A stretch of DNA of 64,000 nt from Caballeronia temeraria (GCF_001544795.2 NZ_FCOI02000012.1:124001-188000), one strand, 5' to 3'. Positions 8,664 to 17,457 are shown, counted from the stretch's first letter. Notes: generated by a model not told the origin, from the letters alone. Made by a program: numbers and translations.

Positions 8664-9155
8664 TCACTGAATGCAGATGTCGGCCCACTTCTCGACCGAT
8701 TCGGCGCCAGCAATCGTCTGCACGAGCAGCACGCCGGTCTTTCTCGCTTCGAAGCGGTACGCCGCGCCCGCAGGCAGCAGCGCCTGATGACCGCGACGCA
8801 AGCGCACGAAGCCCATCTTCTGGCCCGAAGGCTCGCCTTCGAGCTTCACGGTGCCTTCGGTGTCGGCGTTCACGAGCGCACCATCGGAAGGCTTGATGAA
8901 GTGCACATCGATTTCGCCATCGAGCGCGACGACGAACTCATCGTGCGATGCCGTGAACCACGGCGACACGCCTTCCGCGCGCAGCGTTTCGATCACGTAC
9001 TTGAGGTTCTTGCCGACGACCACTTTTTCATACGGTGCGGAGTGGCTCGCCACTTCGAACACGTTGGACATCACGTAATGCGAGGCTTGCCCCTTGATGA
9101 TTTCGATGCTGCCTTTGCGATAGCTGTCGAGGCTGCCGAGTTGGGTCTGTTGCAT
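8664..9155 (-). CDS. hapC: Hydroquinone 1,2-dioxygenase, small subunit
   Basis: Small subunit (163 residues, about 18 kDa) of the heteromeric hydroquinone dioxygenase. It resembles a cupin fold (HDEFVVALDGEIDVHFIKP, GHQALLPAGAAYRFEA). The ATG at 9155 is preferred because GGAGACAGAC lies just upstream; two earlier in-frame starts (9179 GTG, 9167 ATG) are poorer. It is the first gene after a 137-base gap that contains a sigma70-like promoter, so the ring-cleavage genes may be expressed independently of the flavoprotein block. Confidence 0.85.
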   Translation of the reverse strand: MQQTQLGSLDSYRKGSIEIIKGQASHYVMSNVFEVASHSAPYEKVVVGKNLKYVIETLRAEGVSPWFTASHDEFVVALDGEIDVHFIKPSDGALVNADTEGTVKLEGEPSGQKMGFVRLRRGHQALLPAGAAYRFEARKTGVLLVQTIAGAESVEKWADICIQ

Positions 9156-9203
9156 GTCTGTCTCCATGTCTGCGTTCACGTTCGCGGTGTCGCGGTGGAA
9201 TCA

Positions 9204-9232
9204 AGATTAGGGCTGCGCGCGCCGCGAGGCAA
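9204..9232 (-). promoter_or_regulatory. Predicted sigma70 promoter for hapC and downstream genes
   Basis: Reading leftward: -35 TTGCCT, a 17-base spacer and -10 TAATCT, about 49 bases before the hapC start codon. Both elements deviate from consensus by one or two bases. It sits in the only long gap (137 bases) inside the ten-gene operon. Confidence 0.45.
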
Positions 9233-9292
9233 TGAATCGAGGTTCGCGTTTGCCGAACGATGCGTGCTCGATCGCAACCCTAGGGAAAGTAC

Positions 9293-9739
9293 TTACTTTT
9301 GCGCATTTTTCTCCGCGAGCCACGGGTAACGCTGCGTGTCCGCGCCTTCGTAGTCGGGGTCGAGATAGATGAAGCAGCGCTGGATCTTGAAGTCGCGAAT
9401 TTCGAAGACATCGGTCCAGCGGCCCGCGTGCGTGACGCCCGCGCGCCAGTCGACGCCGCCTTGCGTCGTGCCGTGGCTCGTGCCTTCGACGACTACCGTA
9501 TCGCCCTGCTGAATCACGTTCAGATACGCGAGATCGTGCTTGAACTTCGCGACGATCGAGCCGAGATCCGCGAAGAGCCTCTCGAAGGCCGCGCGGCCTG
9601 TCGCGATGCCCCACTTGGGAAAATAGACTTCGGCGTTGTCGTCGAAGAGATCGAAAAATGCTGCGCCGCGATCGAGCCTGCGCAGATATTCCAGCGCGAT
9701 GATCTTGCGCTGTTCGTCGGTCATGGTGATGGGGTTCAT
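9293..9739 (-). CDS. SnoaL-like / NTF2-fold protein
   Basis: Protein of 148 residues with the cone-shaped NTF2/ketosteroid-isomerase fold pattern: an N-terminal helix pair, FDLFDDNAEVYFPKWG, an RAAFERLFADL helix and C-terminal strands ending in a predicted pocket. No signal peptide is visible. Members act as isomerases, hydratases, hydrolases or small accessory subunits, so a function cannot be fixed. It starts at ATG 9739 (an upstream extension is rejected) and lies 22 bases after the cytochrome c gene, so it probably belongs with the flavoprotein/cytochrome block. An isomerase or dehydratase step on the flavoprotein product is one possibility. Confidence 0.7.
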   Translation of the reverse strand: MNPITMTDEQRKIIALEYLRRLDRGAAFFDLFDDNAEVYFPKWGIATGRAAFERLFADLGSIVAKFKHDLAYLNVIQQGDTVVVEGTSHGTTQGGVDWRAGVTHAGRWTDVFEIRDFKIQRCFIYLDPDYEGADTQRYPWLAEKNAQK

Positions 9740-9761
9740 GCTCTCGTCTCCTGATGTGGGT

Positions 9762-10139
9762 TCAATGCAGCGTGCGCAGATAAGCAATGATCTTTTGCCG
9801 CCGAGCTTCGTCGCCTTCGAAATAGGTCATCGCGTTGCCGGGCGCGACGGATTGCGTGTCGGTGAGCCAGGCGTCGAGCAGCTTTTCGTCCCAGACCTTG
9901 CCCGACGCGGCCGCCTTCATGCCCGCCGAATACTTGAAGCCCGGCTCCGATGCCATCGGCTTGCCGATAATCCCGAAGAGATTCGGTCCTTGCCCGTTCG
10001 GCTCGCCTTTGCCGAAGGTGTGGCACACGGCGCAGTTGTTCGTCGTGAGCTTCTTGCCGATTGCGACAGGGTCTTGTTGCGCATGGCCCGTCGTGCTTGC
10101 GAGCGCGAGTATCGCAATTAAGTTCGTTATCCGAATCAT
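9762..10139 (-). CDS. Periplasmic class I cytochrome c
   Basis: Small c-type cytochrome of 125 residues. It has a signal peptide (about residues 1-20, ending GHAQ), one haem motif CAVCH, and a distal Met candidate in GNAMTYF. The spacing resembles mitochondrial-type cytochrome c (GPNLFGIIGK, FKYSAGM). The start ATG overlaps the stop of the flavoprotein gene (ATGA), which strongly suggests that it takes electrons from that Tat-exported flavoprotein. Confidence 0.9.
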   Translation of the reverse strand: MIRITNLIAILALASTTGHAQQDPVAIGKKLTTNNCAVCHTFGKGEPNGQGPNLFGIIGKPMASEPGFKYSAGMKAAASGKVWDEKLLDAWLTDTQSVAPGNAMTYFEGDEARRQKIIAYLRTLH

Positions 10140-11860
10140 GATTGACCTCCATTGGCGGACTGCGCGGCGCGGTACGCGAACGCGATGATCGGCCCGAGCG
10201 TGCCGCCGCCCGCCCAGTATGCGCGCGCGGACGCCGACGCCACGCAATTGCCTACGCCGTACAAGCCCTTGATCGGCTCGCCGCGCGTATCGAGCACCTG
10301 CCCGTGCGAATTGGTTTTCGGGCCGCCTTTGGTATCGAGATTGCCCGCGACGATCAGCGCCGCGTAGTACGGCCCTTTCGCTGCGAGCGGATACATCGTC
10401 TCGTTCTTCTGATCCGCTTTCTTCGATACCGGCCCGTTGAACAGCTTCTCGACGATGCGCTCGCCGCGATGAAAGTCCTGATCCACGCCGGCCTTCGCGA
10501 AGCCGTTGAAGCGTTTGATCGTCGCGTCGAGATTGCGCACGAAATCGTCCGAGAGATCGGCGCCGCCGAGCGCGCTCTTGTACTTCGCCATGCGCTCGCG
10601 GATCGCGCTTGCCAGTTCCGCGAGCGTATTGCCGCGCAACATGTGCCGATCATTCGATCCCTTCGGCACGATGAGGCTGCCGTAGTCGTCGCTCGCGCAA
10701 TGGTCCTGTGCCTGCTGATCCCAGATCGAAATGAGTGTGAGGTTCGGATACTCGCCCTTCGCGCCGTCCCATTGCGAGAACGTCGCGCAGACCTCGTTGT
10801 ACGCGAGCTTTTCGTTGACGACGCGCTTGCCGTACTTGTTCACGTAGAGCATCGAGTCGCCGGTCGGCGTGAAGATGCCGGAGAGGGAGCCGTCCTTCGC
10901 GATAGCCTTGTCGAGCGAGATCGGCGCCATCCACGAATAGTTCATGTTGCGCAATTGAACGTCGAGCGCGCTGGAGATGCGCACGAAGTCGCCTTCGTTG
11001 GTCGGCGCTGCACAGCCGCCATAGACCGCGCCGTGCAGGAAGTTCTTGCGCAATTCCGGATCGTGCGTGAAGCCGCCGGTCGCGAAGATCACCGCCTTCT
11101 TCGCGCGCACGCGATACAGCGTGCCCTCTTCCGTCAGCGATTCGACGCCGATCACCGCGCCCGATTCATCGACGAGCACTTTCTGCACGCGATAACCCGT
11201 CTTGATGTCGATGCCATCGCGCCGTGCCGCCGCGCTCATCGTGCGGATCGCGACGCGCCCGCCATCGGACATGCTCGGCAAGCCGTCCTTCGGGAACAGC
11301 ACGCGACCGCGCGGCGCCTTGTCTTCGGGAAGCTCGGCCCAGTAATCCGGCACCGCGCCTTCATGCCGGTACGGCAGCGCGCCCTTGCTCGCGAGCAACT
11401 CCGCCGCCGGCGATGCGCTGTCGTAGATCGCCTCGCACATCTCGTACTCCCAGTCGGACAGACCGAGCTTCGGCAGCGACGGATCGTATTGCTCGGGCCG
11501 CGACAGTCGCGCGACATAGCGCATGTAATCGGGCTTCGGATCGGCGATGCCCGCGCGACGCATCGGCTCGTTGTTCGGAACCCAGTACCAGAAAGCCGCT
11601 TTCGCCGCCGTGCCGCCGACGCTGCCCGCCTTCTCCAGTATCGCCACGCGGTTTCCCAGCCAGCGCGAAAATAGCGCGCACGGCAGACCGCCGCCGCCAC
11701 CGCCGCATACGACGACGTCGTATTCCGCGTCGAATTTCACATCGCTCGCGGCACGCGCCGTCAAGGACACCGCGCCGAACGCGGCGGCCGCAGTGCCGGC
11801 GCCCGCCGCCTTGATGAAGGTACGCCGCGATGCGGCAGGAAGCTTGTTCGTCTCACTCAT
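10136..11860 (-). CDS. Tat-exported FAD-dependent dehydrogenase (fumarate reductase / 3-ketosteroid dehydrogenase superfamily)
   Basis: Flavoprotein of 574 residues. The N-terminus has a twin-arginine signal (SRRTFIKAAGAG), so it is exported folded with FAD. The dinucleotide fold follows at about residue 45 (YDVVVCGGGGGGLPCALF, then a Glu at the end of the second strand in VAILEKAG). The C-terminal FAD closure is GLYGVGNCVASASARAYWAG. It lacks its own haem domain; the overlapping cytochrome c gene probably supplies the acceptor. Relatives desaturate cyclic ketones or reduce activated C=C bonds. In a hydroquinone operon, oxidative aromatisation of a cyclic ketone is a reasonable guess, not shown by sequence. 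Confidence 0.88.
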   Translation of the reverse strand: MSETNKLPAASRRTFIKAAGAGTAAAAFGAVSLTARAASDVKFDAEYDVVVCGGGGGGLPCALFSRWLGNRVAILEKAGSVGGTAAKAAFWYWVPNNEPMRRAGIADPKPDYMRYVARLSRPEQYDPSLPKLGLSDWEYEMCEAIYDSASPAAELLASKGALPYRHEGAVPDYWAELPEDKAPRGRVLFPKDGLPSMSDGGRVAIRTMSAAARRDGIDIKTGYRVQKVLVDESGAVIGVESLTEEGTLYRVRAKKAVIFATGGFTHDPELRKNFLHGAVYGGCAAPTNEGDFVRISSALDVQLRNMNYSWMAPISLDKAIAKDGSLSGIFTPTGDSMLYVNKYGKRVVNEKLAYNEVCATFSQWDGAKGEYPNLTLISIWDQQAQDHCASDDYGSLIVPKGSNDRHMLRGNTLAELASAIRERMAKYKSALGGADLSDDFVRNLDATIKRFNGFAKAGVDQDFHRGERIVEKLFNGPVSKKADQKNETMYPLAAKGPYYAALIVAGNLDTKGGPKTNSHGQVLDTRGEPIKGLYGVGNCVASASARAYWAGGGTLGPIIAFAYRAAQSANGGQS

Positions 11861-11886
11861 GTTCGTCTCCGTCGTTTTGAATGTGC

Positions 11887-12816
11887 TCACCAGTAGTGCC
11901 ACGCCTGCACGAGAATCCCGTTGGTAAGCGTGGTGTTGCGCCCCGAAACCGAGTGCTGGTACTGGATGGAAAGCTGGTCGTACATCTTCTGGTGCAGGAA
12001 TGGCAGGCTGTTCGGCTTGAACTGGAACAACACGCCGAGTCCTACGGTCGTTTCGCGGCTCGCGCTGTTCGCGACCGGTATCGATGCGGTCTGATTGAAC
12101 GTTCCGCCGCTCGTCTGGTAATCGAGGCCGACGAAAGGAATCGCGAAGGGACTGTCGGGCGGCGAGATGCTGTAACCGACGCGCAGATTCAGATGGAATG
12201 TGTTGCCCGGACTCAGATCGTCCTGACCCGAGCGCAATGTGCGTCCGCGCAGAATGCCGCCAAGCAGAAGATCGACGTTAAGGTGTCCGTACCAGTCGTC
12301 ATAGAAGACGGAAGGCCAGAAGGACCACGTATTCGTCGATACCGCATTCTGCCCGACAGGCACTTGCACGTACGCCTGGAAACCGAGCGTCGTCGCGGGC
12401 GCGGGGTTGTACCAGACGAGCCCGCCGACGAGCGGATCGCCGATGCCGCTCGCCGAGAACTGCGAGCCTTGCGTGCGGATCGCGGGCAGCGTGATGCTCG
12501 CGTTGAAGCCGACATGCGGCAGCGACGGCACCTTCCAGTAATGGATGAACGTCGACAGTCCGACGAACGTATTCGTGCCCGGTCCCGCGACCTGATTGCC
12601 GTGCGAATCGAAAGCGCGGTTGTCGTGATTCCACTCGAGGTTCTGGCCGAAGGAATCGTAAGTGCCTTCGAAGTCGCTGCTGAACTGCCAGGTTTGCGGG
12701 CGATCGGTCGCGAAAGGAATGCCCGAGGCGTGAGCCATCGAACACGTTGCGCCCAGCATGGCGAGCGCGAATGCGTGACGTCGTCGTATCGTTTGTTTCG
12801 GGTGCCGCGTGTGCAT
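11887..12816 (-). CDS. Outer-membrane channel of the phenol-degradation (MetA-pathway/SphY) type
   Basis: Predicted beta-barrel of 309 residues with an N-terminal signal peptide (cleavage near SMAHA-SGIP), alternating amphipathic strands and a C-terminal aromatic (AWHYW), which is the usual outer-membrane assembly signal. This family is commonly found with aromatic and terpenoid degradation genes and is thought to pass hydrophobic substrates. It is the first gene of the leftward operon, 26 bases before the flavoprotein gene, with a GGAG ribosome site, and faces the divergent AraC gene. Confidence 0.8.
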   Translation of the reverse strand: MHTRHPKQTIRRRHAFALAMLGATCSMAHASGIPFATDRPQTWQFSSDFEGTYDSFGQNLEWNHDNRAFDSHGNQVAGPGTNTFVGLSTFIHYWKVPSLPHVGFNASITLPAIRTQGSQFSASGIGDPLVGGLVWYNPAPATTLGFQAYVQVPVGQNAVSTNTWSFWPSVFYDDWYGHLNVDLLLGGILRGRTLRSGQDDLSPGNTFHLNLRVGYSISPPDSPFAIPFVGLDYQTSGGTFNQTASIPVANSASRETTVGLGVLFQFKPNSLPFLHQKMYDQLSIQYQHSVSGRNTTLTNGILVQAWHYW

Positions 12817-13074
12817 CGTCGTCTCCGGTCGTTCGTGTCGTATGGGCGAACGTTAAGAGAGACACGGCGCGCGGGTCTTTCAGGTTTTGCGGATGACAGA
12901 ATCCGGGCGCATTGCCCGCGAATACGGGTTAATACCGAGGCCAAAGCACGCACGCAGCGTTCGCGAATGGCGACCCATCGTGCGTGCAGGGGTTTCGTGC
13001 GCGCATCTATACTCGCGTGAACAGCGGCATCCGATGCTCCGGTACCAAGCCGCGCAGACAATGGAGACACGATC
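12817..13074. promoter_or_regulatory. Divergent control region between catabolic operon and AraC gene
   Basis: This 258-base region must hold the promoters for the leftward catabolic operon and the rightward araC-type gene. It contains two perfect inverted repeats that could be operators: CGGGC-5-GCCCG at 12904-12918 and GCACGCACG-24-CGTGCGTGC at 12946-12987. No promoter hexamers stand out. Confidence 0.4.
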
Positions 13075-13920
13075 ATGAGCGCCACCGCCGCGCCCGCCCG
13101 GATCGACCGCTTCAGCGCGGTTGCCGGCGTCCCCGGGCTCGAATACTGCATCTCGGGTCCGCGCCCTTATTCGCTGGAACTGAGCAATTCGTCGGACATG
13201 ATCTGCCTTCTGCTCGGCACGATCGTCTCCGACACGCGCTACGACGACGGCCCCGCCGCGCCTTTCACGTTTCGCGCGGAAACGGCCGCGTATCATCCGC
13301 GCGGCGGCAGCATGCGCATCGATGCCCACGACGTGCGGCATGGCTTCATCGCGTTTCGATATGCGGACGCGTTCGTGAGCCGCATCGCCGATCGCAACGC
13401 GGAACCGTTGCGCCGCGCGGGCAGCCGCAGCAATCTCGACGCCGATTCGATCCGTCATCTCGTGCGCTATGCGCGTCAGAAGGCGCAACGCGAAGCGAAC
13501 AAGGTCGATCCGTGGGAGATGCAATGCGTCGCGACGCTCGCGTGGATCGAAACGACGCGCCATCTCGAACGCACGACGCGCGAGCGCAAATCCGCGCTGA
13601 CGGACGCCGGTTTCGCGACGCTCGAAGCCTATGTCGCCGACAACATCGACCAGAGCCTTTCGTGCGCGGATATCGCCGCGGAACTCGCTCTGCCCGTGCG
13701 CGCCGTCTTCGATGGCGTGAAGGCACGCACGGGTCATTCGCTCTATCGTTACGTGCTGGAGAAGCGCATCGGCGCCGCGGCGCGCATGCTGCGTTCGGAC
13801 GACGCACCGCTCGCCGATGTCGCCGCCGCGTGCGGATTCTCATCGCAGCAACACATGACCGCGCTCTTTTCCGAACGGCTCGGCACGACACCGCTGCGCT
13901 ATCGCAACGGTGCGGTCTGA
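13075..13920 (+). CDS. AraC-family transcriptional regulator
   Basis: Regulator of 281 residues. The C-terminal about 100 residues hold the two helix-turn-helix motifs of the family (ADIAAELALPVRAVFDGVK and VAAACGFSSQQHMTALFSER, ending TPLRYRNG). The N-terminal part resembles the AraC-binding-like domain of regulators of aromatic catabolism. It is divergent from the outer-membrane channel gene, so it is the best candidate activator of the hydroquinone locus. Confidence 0.88.
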   Translation: MSATAAPARIDRFSAVAGVPGLEYCISGPRPYSLELSNSSDMICLLLGTIVSDTRYDDGPAAPFTFRAETAAYHPRGGSMRIDAHDVRHGFIAFRYADAFVSRIADRNAEPLRRAGSRSNLDADSIRHLVRYARQKAQREANKVDPWEMQCVATLAWIETTRHLERTTRERKSALTDAGFATLEAYVADNIDQSLSCADIAAELALPVRAVFDGVKARTGHSLYRYVLEKRIGAAARMLRSDDAPLADVAAACGFSSQQHMTALFSERLGTTPLRYRNGAV

Positions 13921-13950
13921 CGCGCGAGAACGCACGAATCAGGAGGAAAC

Positions 13951-14916
13951 ATGGACCTGTTCATGTCGATGGAGGCCTTCGTTCGCGCAGCCGAAGCGCA
14001 GAGTTTCGCGAGCGCGGCGCGGCAACTCGGTGTGGCGAAGTCGGTGGTCACGTCGCGCGTGAAGCAACTGGAAGAGCACTTCGGCGTTGCGCTATTTCAT
14101 CGCTCGACGCGCGCGGTGCGTCTCTCCGAAGTCGGCGAGTCTTACTATCAGGATTGCCTGATGCTCGTCGCGAAAGTCAACGAGTTGTCCGGACGCGCGA
14201 TTCCCGAAACGCAATCGCTCTGCGGCACGCTCAATGTTCATGTGCTGCCGGGCTTCGCGCTCGGGCATTTCTCGCAGGCGCTGATCGCGTTTCGCGAGGC
14301 GCATCCGCGCATCGAGTTCGTCGTGACGGTGAACGATCGCGTCATCGATCCCGTGCAGGAAGGATTCGATCTCGCGTTGCAGATCTATCCGCCCGCATCG
14401 AATCTGCTCGTTGAACGCAAGCTTTTTCCGGTGCGCGGCGTGTTGTGCGCGACGCCCGCGTATCTCAAGGAAGAGCCTGCCATCGAAACGCCGCTCGATC
14501 TGCTGCGCCACGATTTCGCACGCTATGCGCACTATCCGTGGGGCGACAACTGGCCGCTCATGAAGGGCAACGAGTGTTATGAAATCGCACTCAACGCCGT
14601 GCTGAAGACCAACAGCGTGCATCTGCTGCTCGAATTCGCGCGTGCGGGCGCGGGCGTCGTCTATCTTCCGACGATGGTCGCCGCGAGCGATCTGCTCGAG
14701 CGTCGCCTTGTGCGCGTGCTCCCCGATTATGCAGCGCCGCCGTTGTGGCTGTCCGCCGTGTATCCGACTTCGCATCGTTCGACGACCAAGGTGAAGGCGT
14801 TCGTCGATTTTCTGCGCGAACGTTATCTGAGCGAGCCGCAATGGGACAAGGCGCTCGGCATATCGCCACCCGACGACGAAGAGCGCAACGTCGATGAAGA
14901 ACTCGGCGACGTGTAA
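13951..14916 (+). CDS. LysR-family transcriptional regulator
   Basis: Regulator of 321 residues with the N-terminal winged helix (FASAARQLGVAKSVVTSRVK) and a periplasmic-binding-protein-like effector domain. The last about 20 residues are acidic (PPDDEERNVDEELGDV). It lies 30 bases after the AraC gene with a strong AGGAGGAAAC ribosome site, so both regulators may be cotranscribed. It could respond to hydroquinone pathway intermediates, or control the convergent AEC permease gene whose stop is 6 bases away. Confidence 0.88.
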   Translation: MDLFMSMEAFVRAAEAQSFASAARQLGVAKSVVTSRVKQLEEHFGVALFHRSTRAVRLSEVGESYYQDCLMLVAKVNELSGRAIPETQSLCGTLNVHVLPGFALGHFSQALIAFREAHPRIEFVVTVNDRVIDPVQEGFDLALQIYPPASNLLVERKLFPVRGVLCATPAYLKEEPAIETPLDLLRHDFARYAHYPWGDNWPLMKGNECYEIALNAVLKTNSVHLLLEFARAGAGVVYLPTMVAASDLLERRLVRVLPDYAAPPLWLSAVYPTSHRSTTKVKAFVDFLRERYLSEPQWDKALGISPPDDEERNVDEELGDV

Positions 14917-14922
14917 TCGCCG

Positions 14923-15843
14923 CTACAGAACGTAGAGCCACGCGAGCAAGGTGACGATTGAAAAGAGCGTGGACATCGAAATGACTGCGCCGACGACGGC
15001 CTTCTCGACGTCGTATTCCGAAGCCAGCACGTAAGCACTTTTCGCGGTCGGCACAGCGGCGCAGACGACTGCCGCGATGGTCGCGTCATGACCGAGTCCC
15101 GCCGCGAGGCTCAGCGCATACACGACGAGCGGTACGACTGCGAGCTTTATAACGGTCAGTAGTGCATATATATTTACGCGTCCGCGCAACTCATCGAGCG
15201 TCAGGTCGAGGCCGATTGCGAAGAGCGCGCATGGCGTGAGCGCTTCGCCGAGTATCGTGAGAAACGACGCCACCGGCGCCGGCAACGTGAATCCCGCCAC
15301 TGACCACAGCAGTCCGCAAATCGTCGCGAGAATGACGGGATTGGTCGCGATCTGGCGCATGAGCGCGATCACGTCGATCTTGCGCGATGCATCCAGCCGG
15401 CCGATCTCGATCAACACGACGAGCACCGGAAACATGATCGCGCCGACGAACACCGTTGCGACCGCCGCCGCGAGCACGCCGGGCTTGCCGTAGAGCGTCT
15501 TCAGGACCGGCAGCGCGACGAAGCCGGTGTTGGTCATCGCGACGGCGGCAGCGAGCATCGCGGCCGATGCGAGACTCGCGCCCCGCGCGATTCGCGCGAC
15601 GAGCAACACGGCCGCGAAACAGATCATCGAGCCGCCGCCGAACGCGGCGAGAAAGCGCCATTCGAGCAGCGAACGAAGCGATTCGTCGGCGATGGTCAGA
15701 AAGACGAGCGCGGGCATCGCGACGTAGTAGGCGAAGCGCATCAGCGACGGCGCCAGCGCGTGCGGCATATAGCCCGACACGCGCGCGATCCATCCGGTCA
15801 GGATGATGGCAAAGATCGGGAGAATCATGCCTGCAAGATGCAT
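14923..15843 (-). CDS. AEC (auxin efflux carrier) family transporter
   Basis: Integral membrane protein of 306 residues with about ten predicted helices in two halves, starting MHLAGMILPIFAIILTGWIA. The glycine/proline positions and the NTGFVALPVL motif are typical of AEC proteins, which move small organic anions such as malate or malonate. The start at 15843 has a GGAG ribosome site; an upstream extension is rejected. Convergent with the LysR gene. Substrate unknown. Confidence 0.85.
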   Translation of the reverse strand: MHLAGMILPIFAIILTGWIARVSGYMPHALAPSLMRFAYYVAMPALVFLTIADESLRSLLEWRFLAAFGGGSMICFAAVLLVARIARGASLASAAMLAAAVAMTNTGFVALPVLKTLYGKPGVLAAAVATVFVGAIMFPVLVVLIEIGRLDASRKIDVIALMRQIATNPVILATICGLLWSVAGFTLPAPVASFLTILGEALTPCALFAIGLDLTLDELRGRVNIYALLTVIKLAVVPLVVYALSLAAGLGHDATIAAVVCAAVPTAKSAYVLASEYDVEKAVVGAVISMSTLFSIVTLLAWLYVL

Positions 15844-15962
15844 GGGCGGCTCCGATATCGATGCTGCGCACGGGCGCGGCACGCCCGTTTCCGAATGCGC
15901 ATCATTATCGGAGAAAATCGTCGCGCGACGCCCGATCTTGCGCAGCCGCGCGATGAACGCCG

Positions 15963-17012
15963 CTAGCGCGCGCCGAGCAGCGCGCGCGCTTCGTCGCTCG
16001 ACAGCACACCGCGTCCTTCGCGATTCGCCGCGCTCGCCGCATAGACTTCCTTGCGTGCATGCGTGATGCCGAGCGGCGCGAAGCCATTGGCCGGATTGAA
16101 CGCGAGCCGGTCGACGCGCGCTTCGTCGTCGGCGGACGGCGGCGCATCGAGTTCGAGTTCACCGATCATCACCATGTCCGACTTCCATGCAACGGATGCA
16201 TCGTTCACGGGCGTCGTTGCTTCATCGACGAAGAATTGCACGCCGAGCTGCCACTTGACCGGGCCTTGCTCCAGACGATTGAAAATATCGGCGCGCAGAT
16301 AATTGTCGCCGTGGCGCTCGGCGTTCGTTCCCTCGGGCGTCGACGGATGCGGATGCAGCGAGTATTTGACCGCCGCCTGCCCCAGTTGCACGACCGATCC
16401 CCAATAATGCTCCGTCGCCACGCTGGCGACGTGATGCACTCTCGTTTCCTTGAAGAGGATCGCCAGAATCCGCGCGCCTTCGACTGGTCCGAGCCTGGCC
16501 ATCATCATCTCGCGAAAGCCCTGCGCGATGCCGCTCACCGTTCCCTCGGCCAGCAGCGCGGCGATGATATCGGCGACCGCCATGAACTGCGCCGCGTCGC
16601 GGGCGTGCGAGCGGCCGCCTTCGTTCGTCATCAGCAGATCGGTTTCGACGCCCTCCTTCGTGAAGAACTTGAGCGCGATGCCGCGAACGTCGGGCGCCGT
16701 ATCGGGCTGCGGAGACGGTTGCCCGTTGGAAATGCGACACGCGACGCGGTACGTCGCGCGGCCGCCAGCGAACGGGCCGAACCGTGCAGCCTCTGGAATA
16801 TACTTAGCAATCCGAATCGTTCCCAATGCGCCGAGCAGTTGCTTCTGATGTTGCGCGCGATCGATCTCTCCGTTCAGGCCCGTGTGTCTGCTGGCGGCGA
16901 GCTTCTTCTGCTGCGCGCCGATTGCCGCGACGAGCATCGCGAGCGTAGCTGCATCGTCGAGCTTGTCGGACCAGCCGGTGCCGTCGCTGACTGATTGATT
17001 GGAGTTCACCAT
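15963..17012 (-). CDS. Catalase-fold protein
   Basis: Protein of 349 residues with the catalase core pattern: YRVACRISNG, DVRGIALKFF, then TDLLMTNEGGRSHARDA and the helix-rich remainder. The short length and motif drift place it with catalase-like family proteins rather than true catalases. At the position where true catalases have the distal His (V-x-H-A-x-G) this protein reads RVACRISNG, so classical catalase activity is doubtful; a peroxidase or fatty-acid hydroperoxide role is possible. No signal peptide. It follows a cytochrome c gene by 32 bases with a GGAGG site, apparently in a three-gene operon. Confidence 0.75.
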   Translation of the reverse strand: MVNSNQSVSDGTGWSDKLDDAATLAMLVAAIGAQQKKLAASRHTGLNGEIDRAQHQKQLLGALGTIRIAKYIPEAARFGPFAGGRATYRVACRISNGQPSPQPDTAPDVRGIALKFFTKEGVETDLLMTNEGGRSHARDAAQFMAVADIIAALLAEGTVSGIAQGFREMMMARLGPVEGARILAILFKETRVHHVASVATEHYWGSVVQLGQAAVKYSLHPHPSTPEGTNAERHGDNYLRADIFNRLEQGPVKWQLGVQFFVDEATTPVNDASVAWKSDMVMIGELELDAPPSADDEARVDRLAFNPANGFAPLGITHARKEVYAASAANREGRGVLSSDEARALLGAR

Positions 17013-17044
17013 TAACCTCCGTTCGCGCTTCGAGTGACAGCGCG

Positions 17045-17437
17045 CTATTCAAGTGTAGTTGCGGTATCTGACGCGCGACCTGGCATCGCGCCCGCCGCGA
17101 CGCTGCCGTCGGCGCGTGCCGCGAAGTAGCGATAAATCGCGTCGATATGATTCTCGATCAGCGGATTGCCGCGATATGCAGGCATGCCCTGCTCCGGATT
17201 GCCGTCGAGAATGGCGGCGATGAAGCGCTCACGGCTTTGTGTGCGTGCAAAGCCGACGATCGACGGCGCGGCGAGTCCTTCATGATCCTTGCCGTGGCAG
17301 CGCGCGCAGTCGGCGATGCGCACCGCGCGCCATCCGTCGATCAGCGAAGCGTCGGCTGCGGCGGGCGCCTGAGCATGCGCCGACGACGACACGCCGAACA
17401 CGCCCGCGATCGCGAAGCGCACCGCTCGTCGCGTCAC
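17045..17437 (-). CDS. Periplasmic cytochrome c
   Basis: Predicted secreted mono-haem cytochrome of 130 residues with one CARCH motif and a distal Met candidate (GMPAYRGN). I choose the GTG at 17437 because it gives a proper signal peptide (TRRAVRFAIAGVFGVSSSAHA) and has GAGG at good spacing. It lies 20 bases after the upstream exported-protein gene and 32 before the catalase-like gene, so the three are probably one transcript. Confidence 0.82.
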   Translation of the reverse strand: MTRRAVRFAIAGVFGVSSSAHAQAPAAADASLIDGWRAVRIADCARCHGKDHEGLAAPSIVGFARTQSRERFIAAILDGNPEQGMPAYRGNPLIENHIDAIYRYFAARADGSVAAGAMPGRASDTATTLE

Positions 17438-17457
17438 GATCTGCCTCGATCCGCGAT

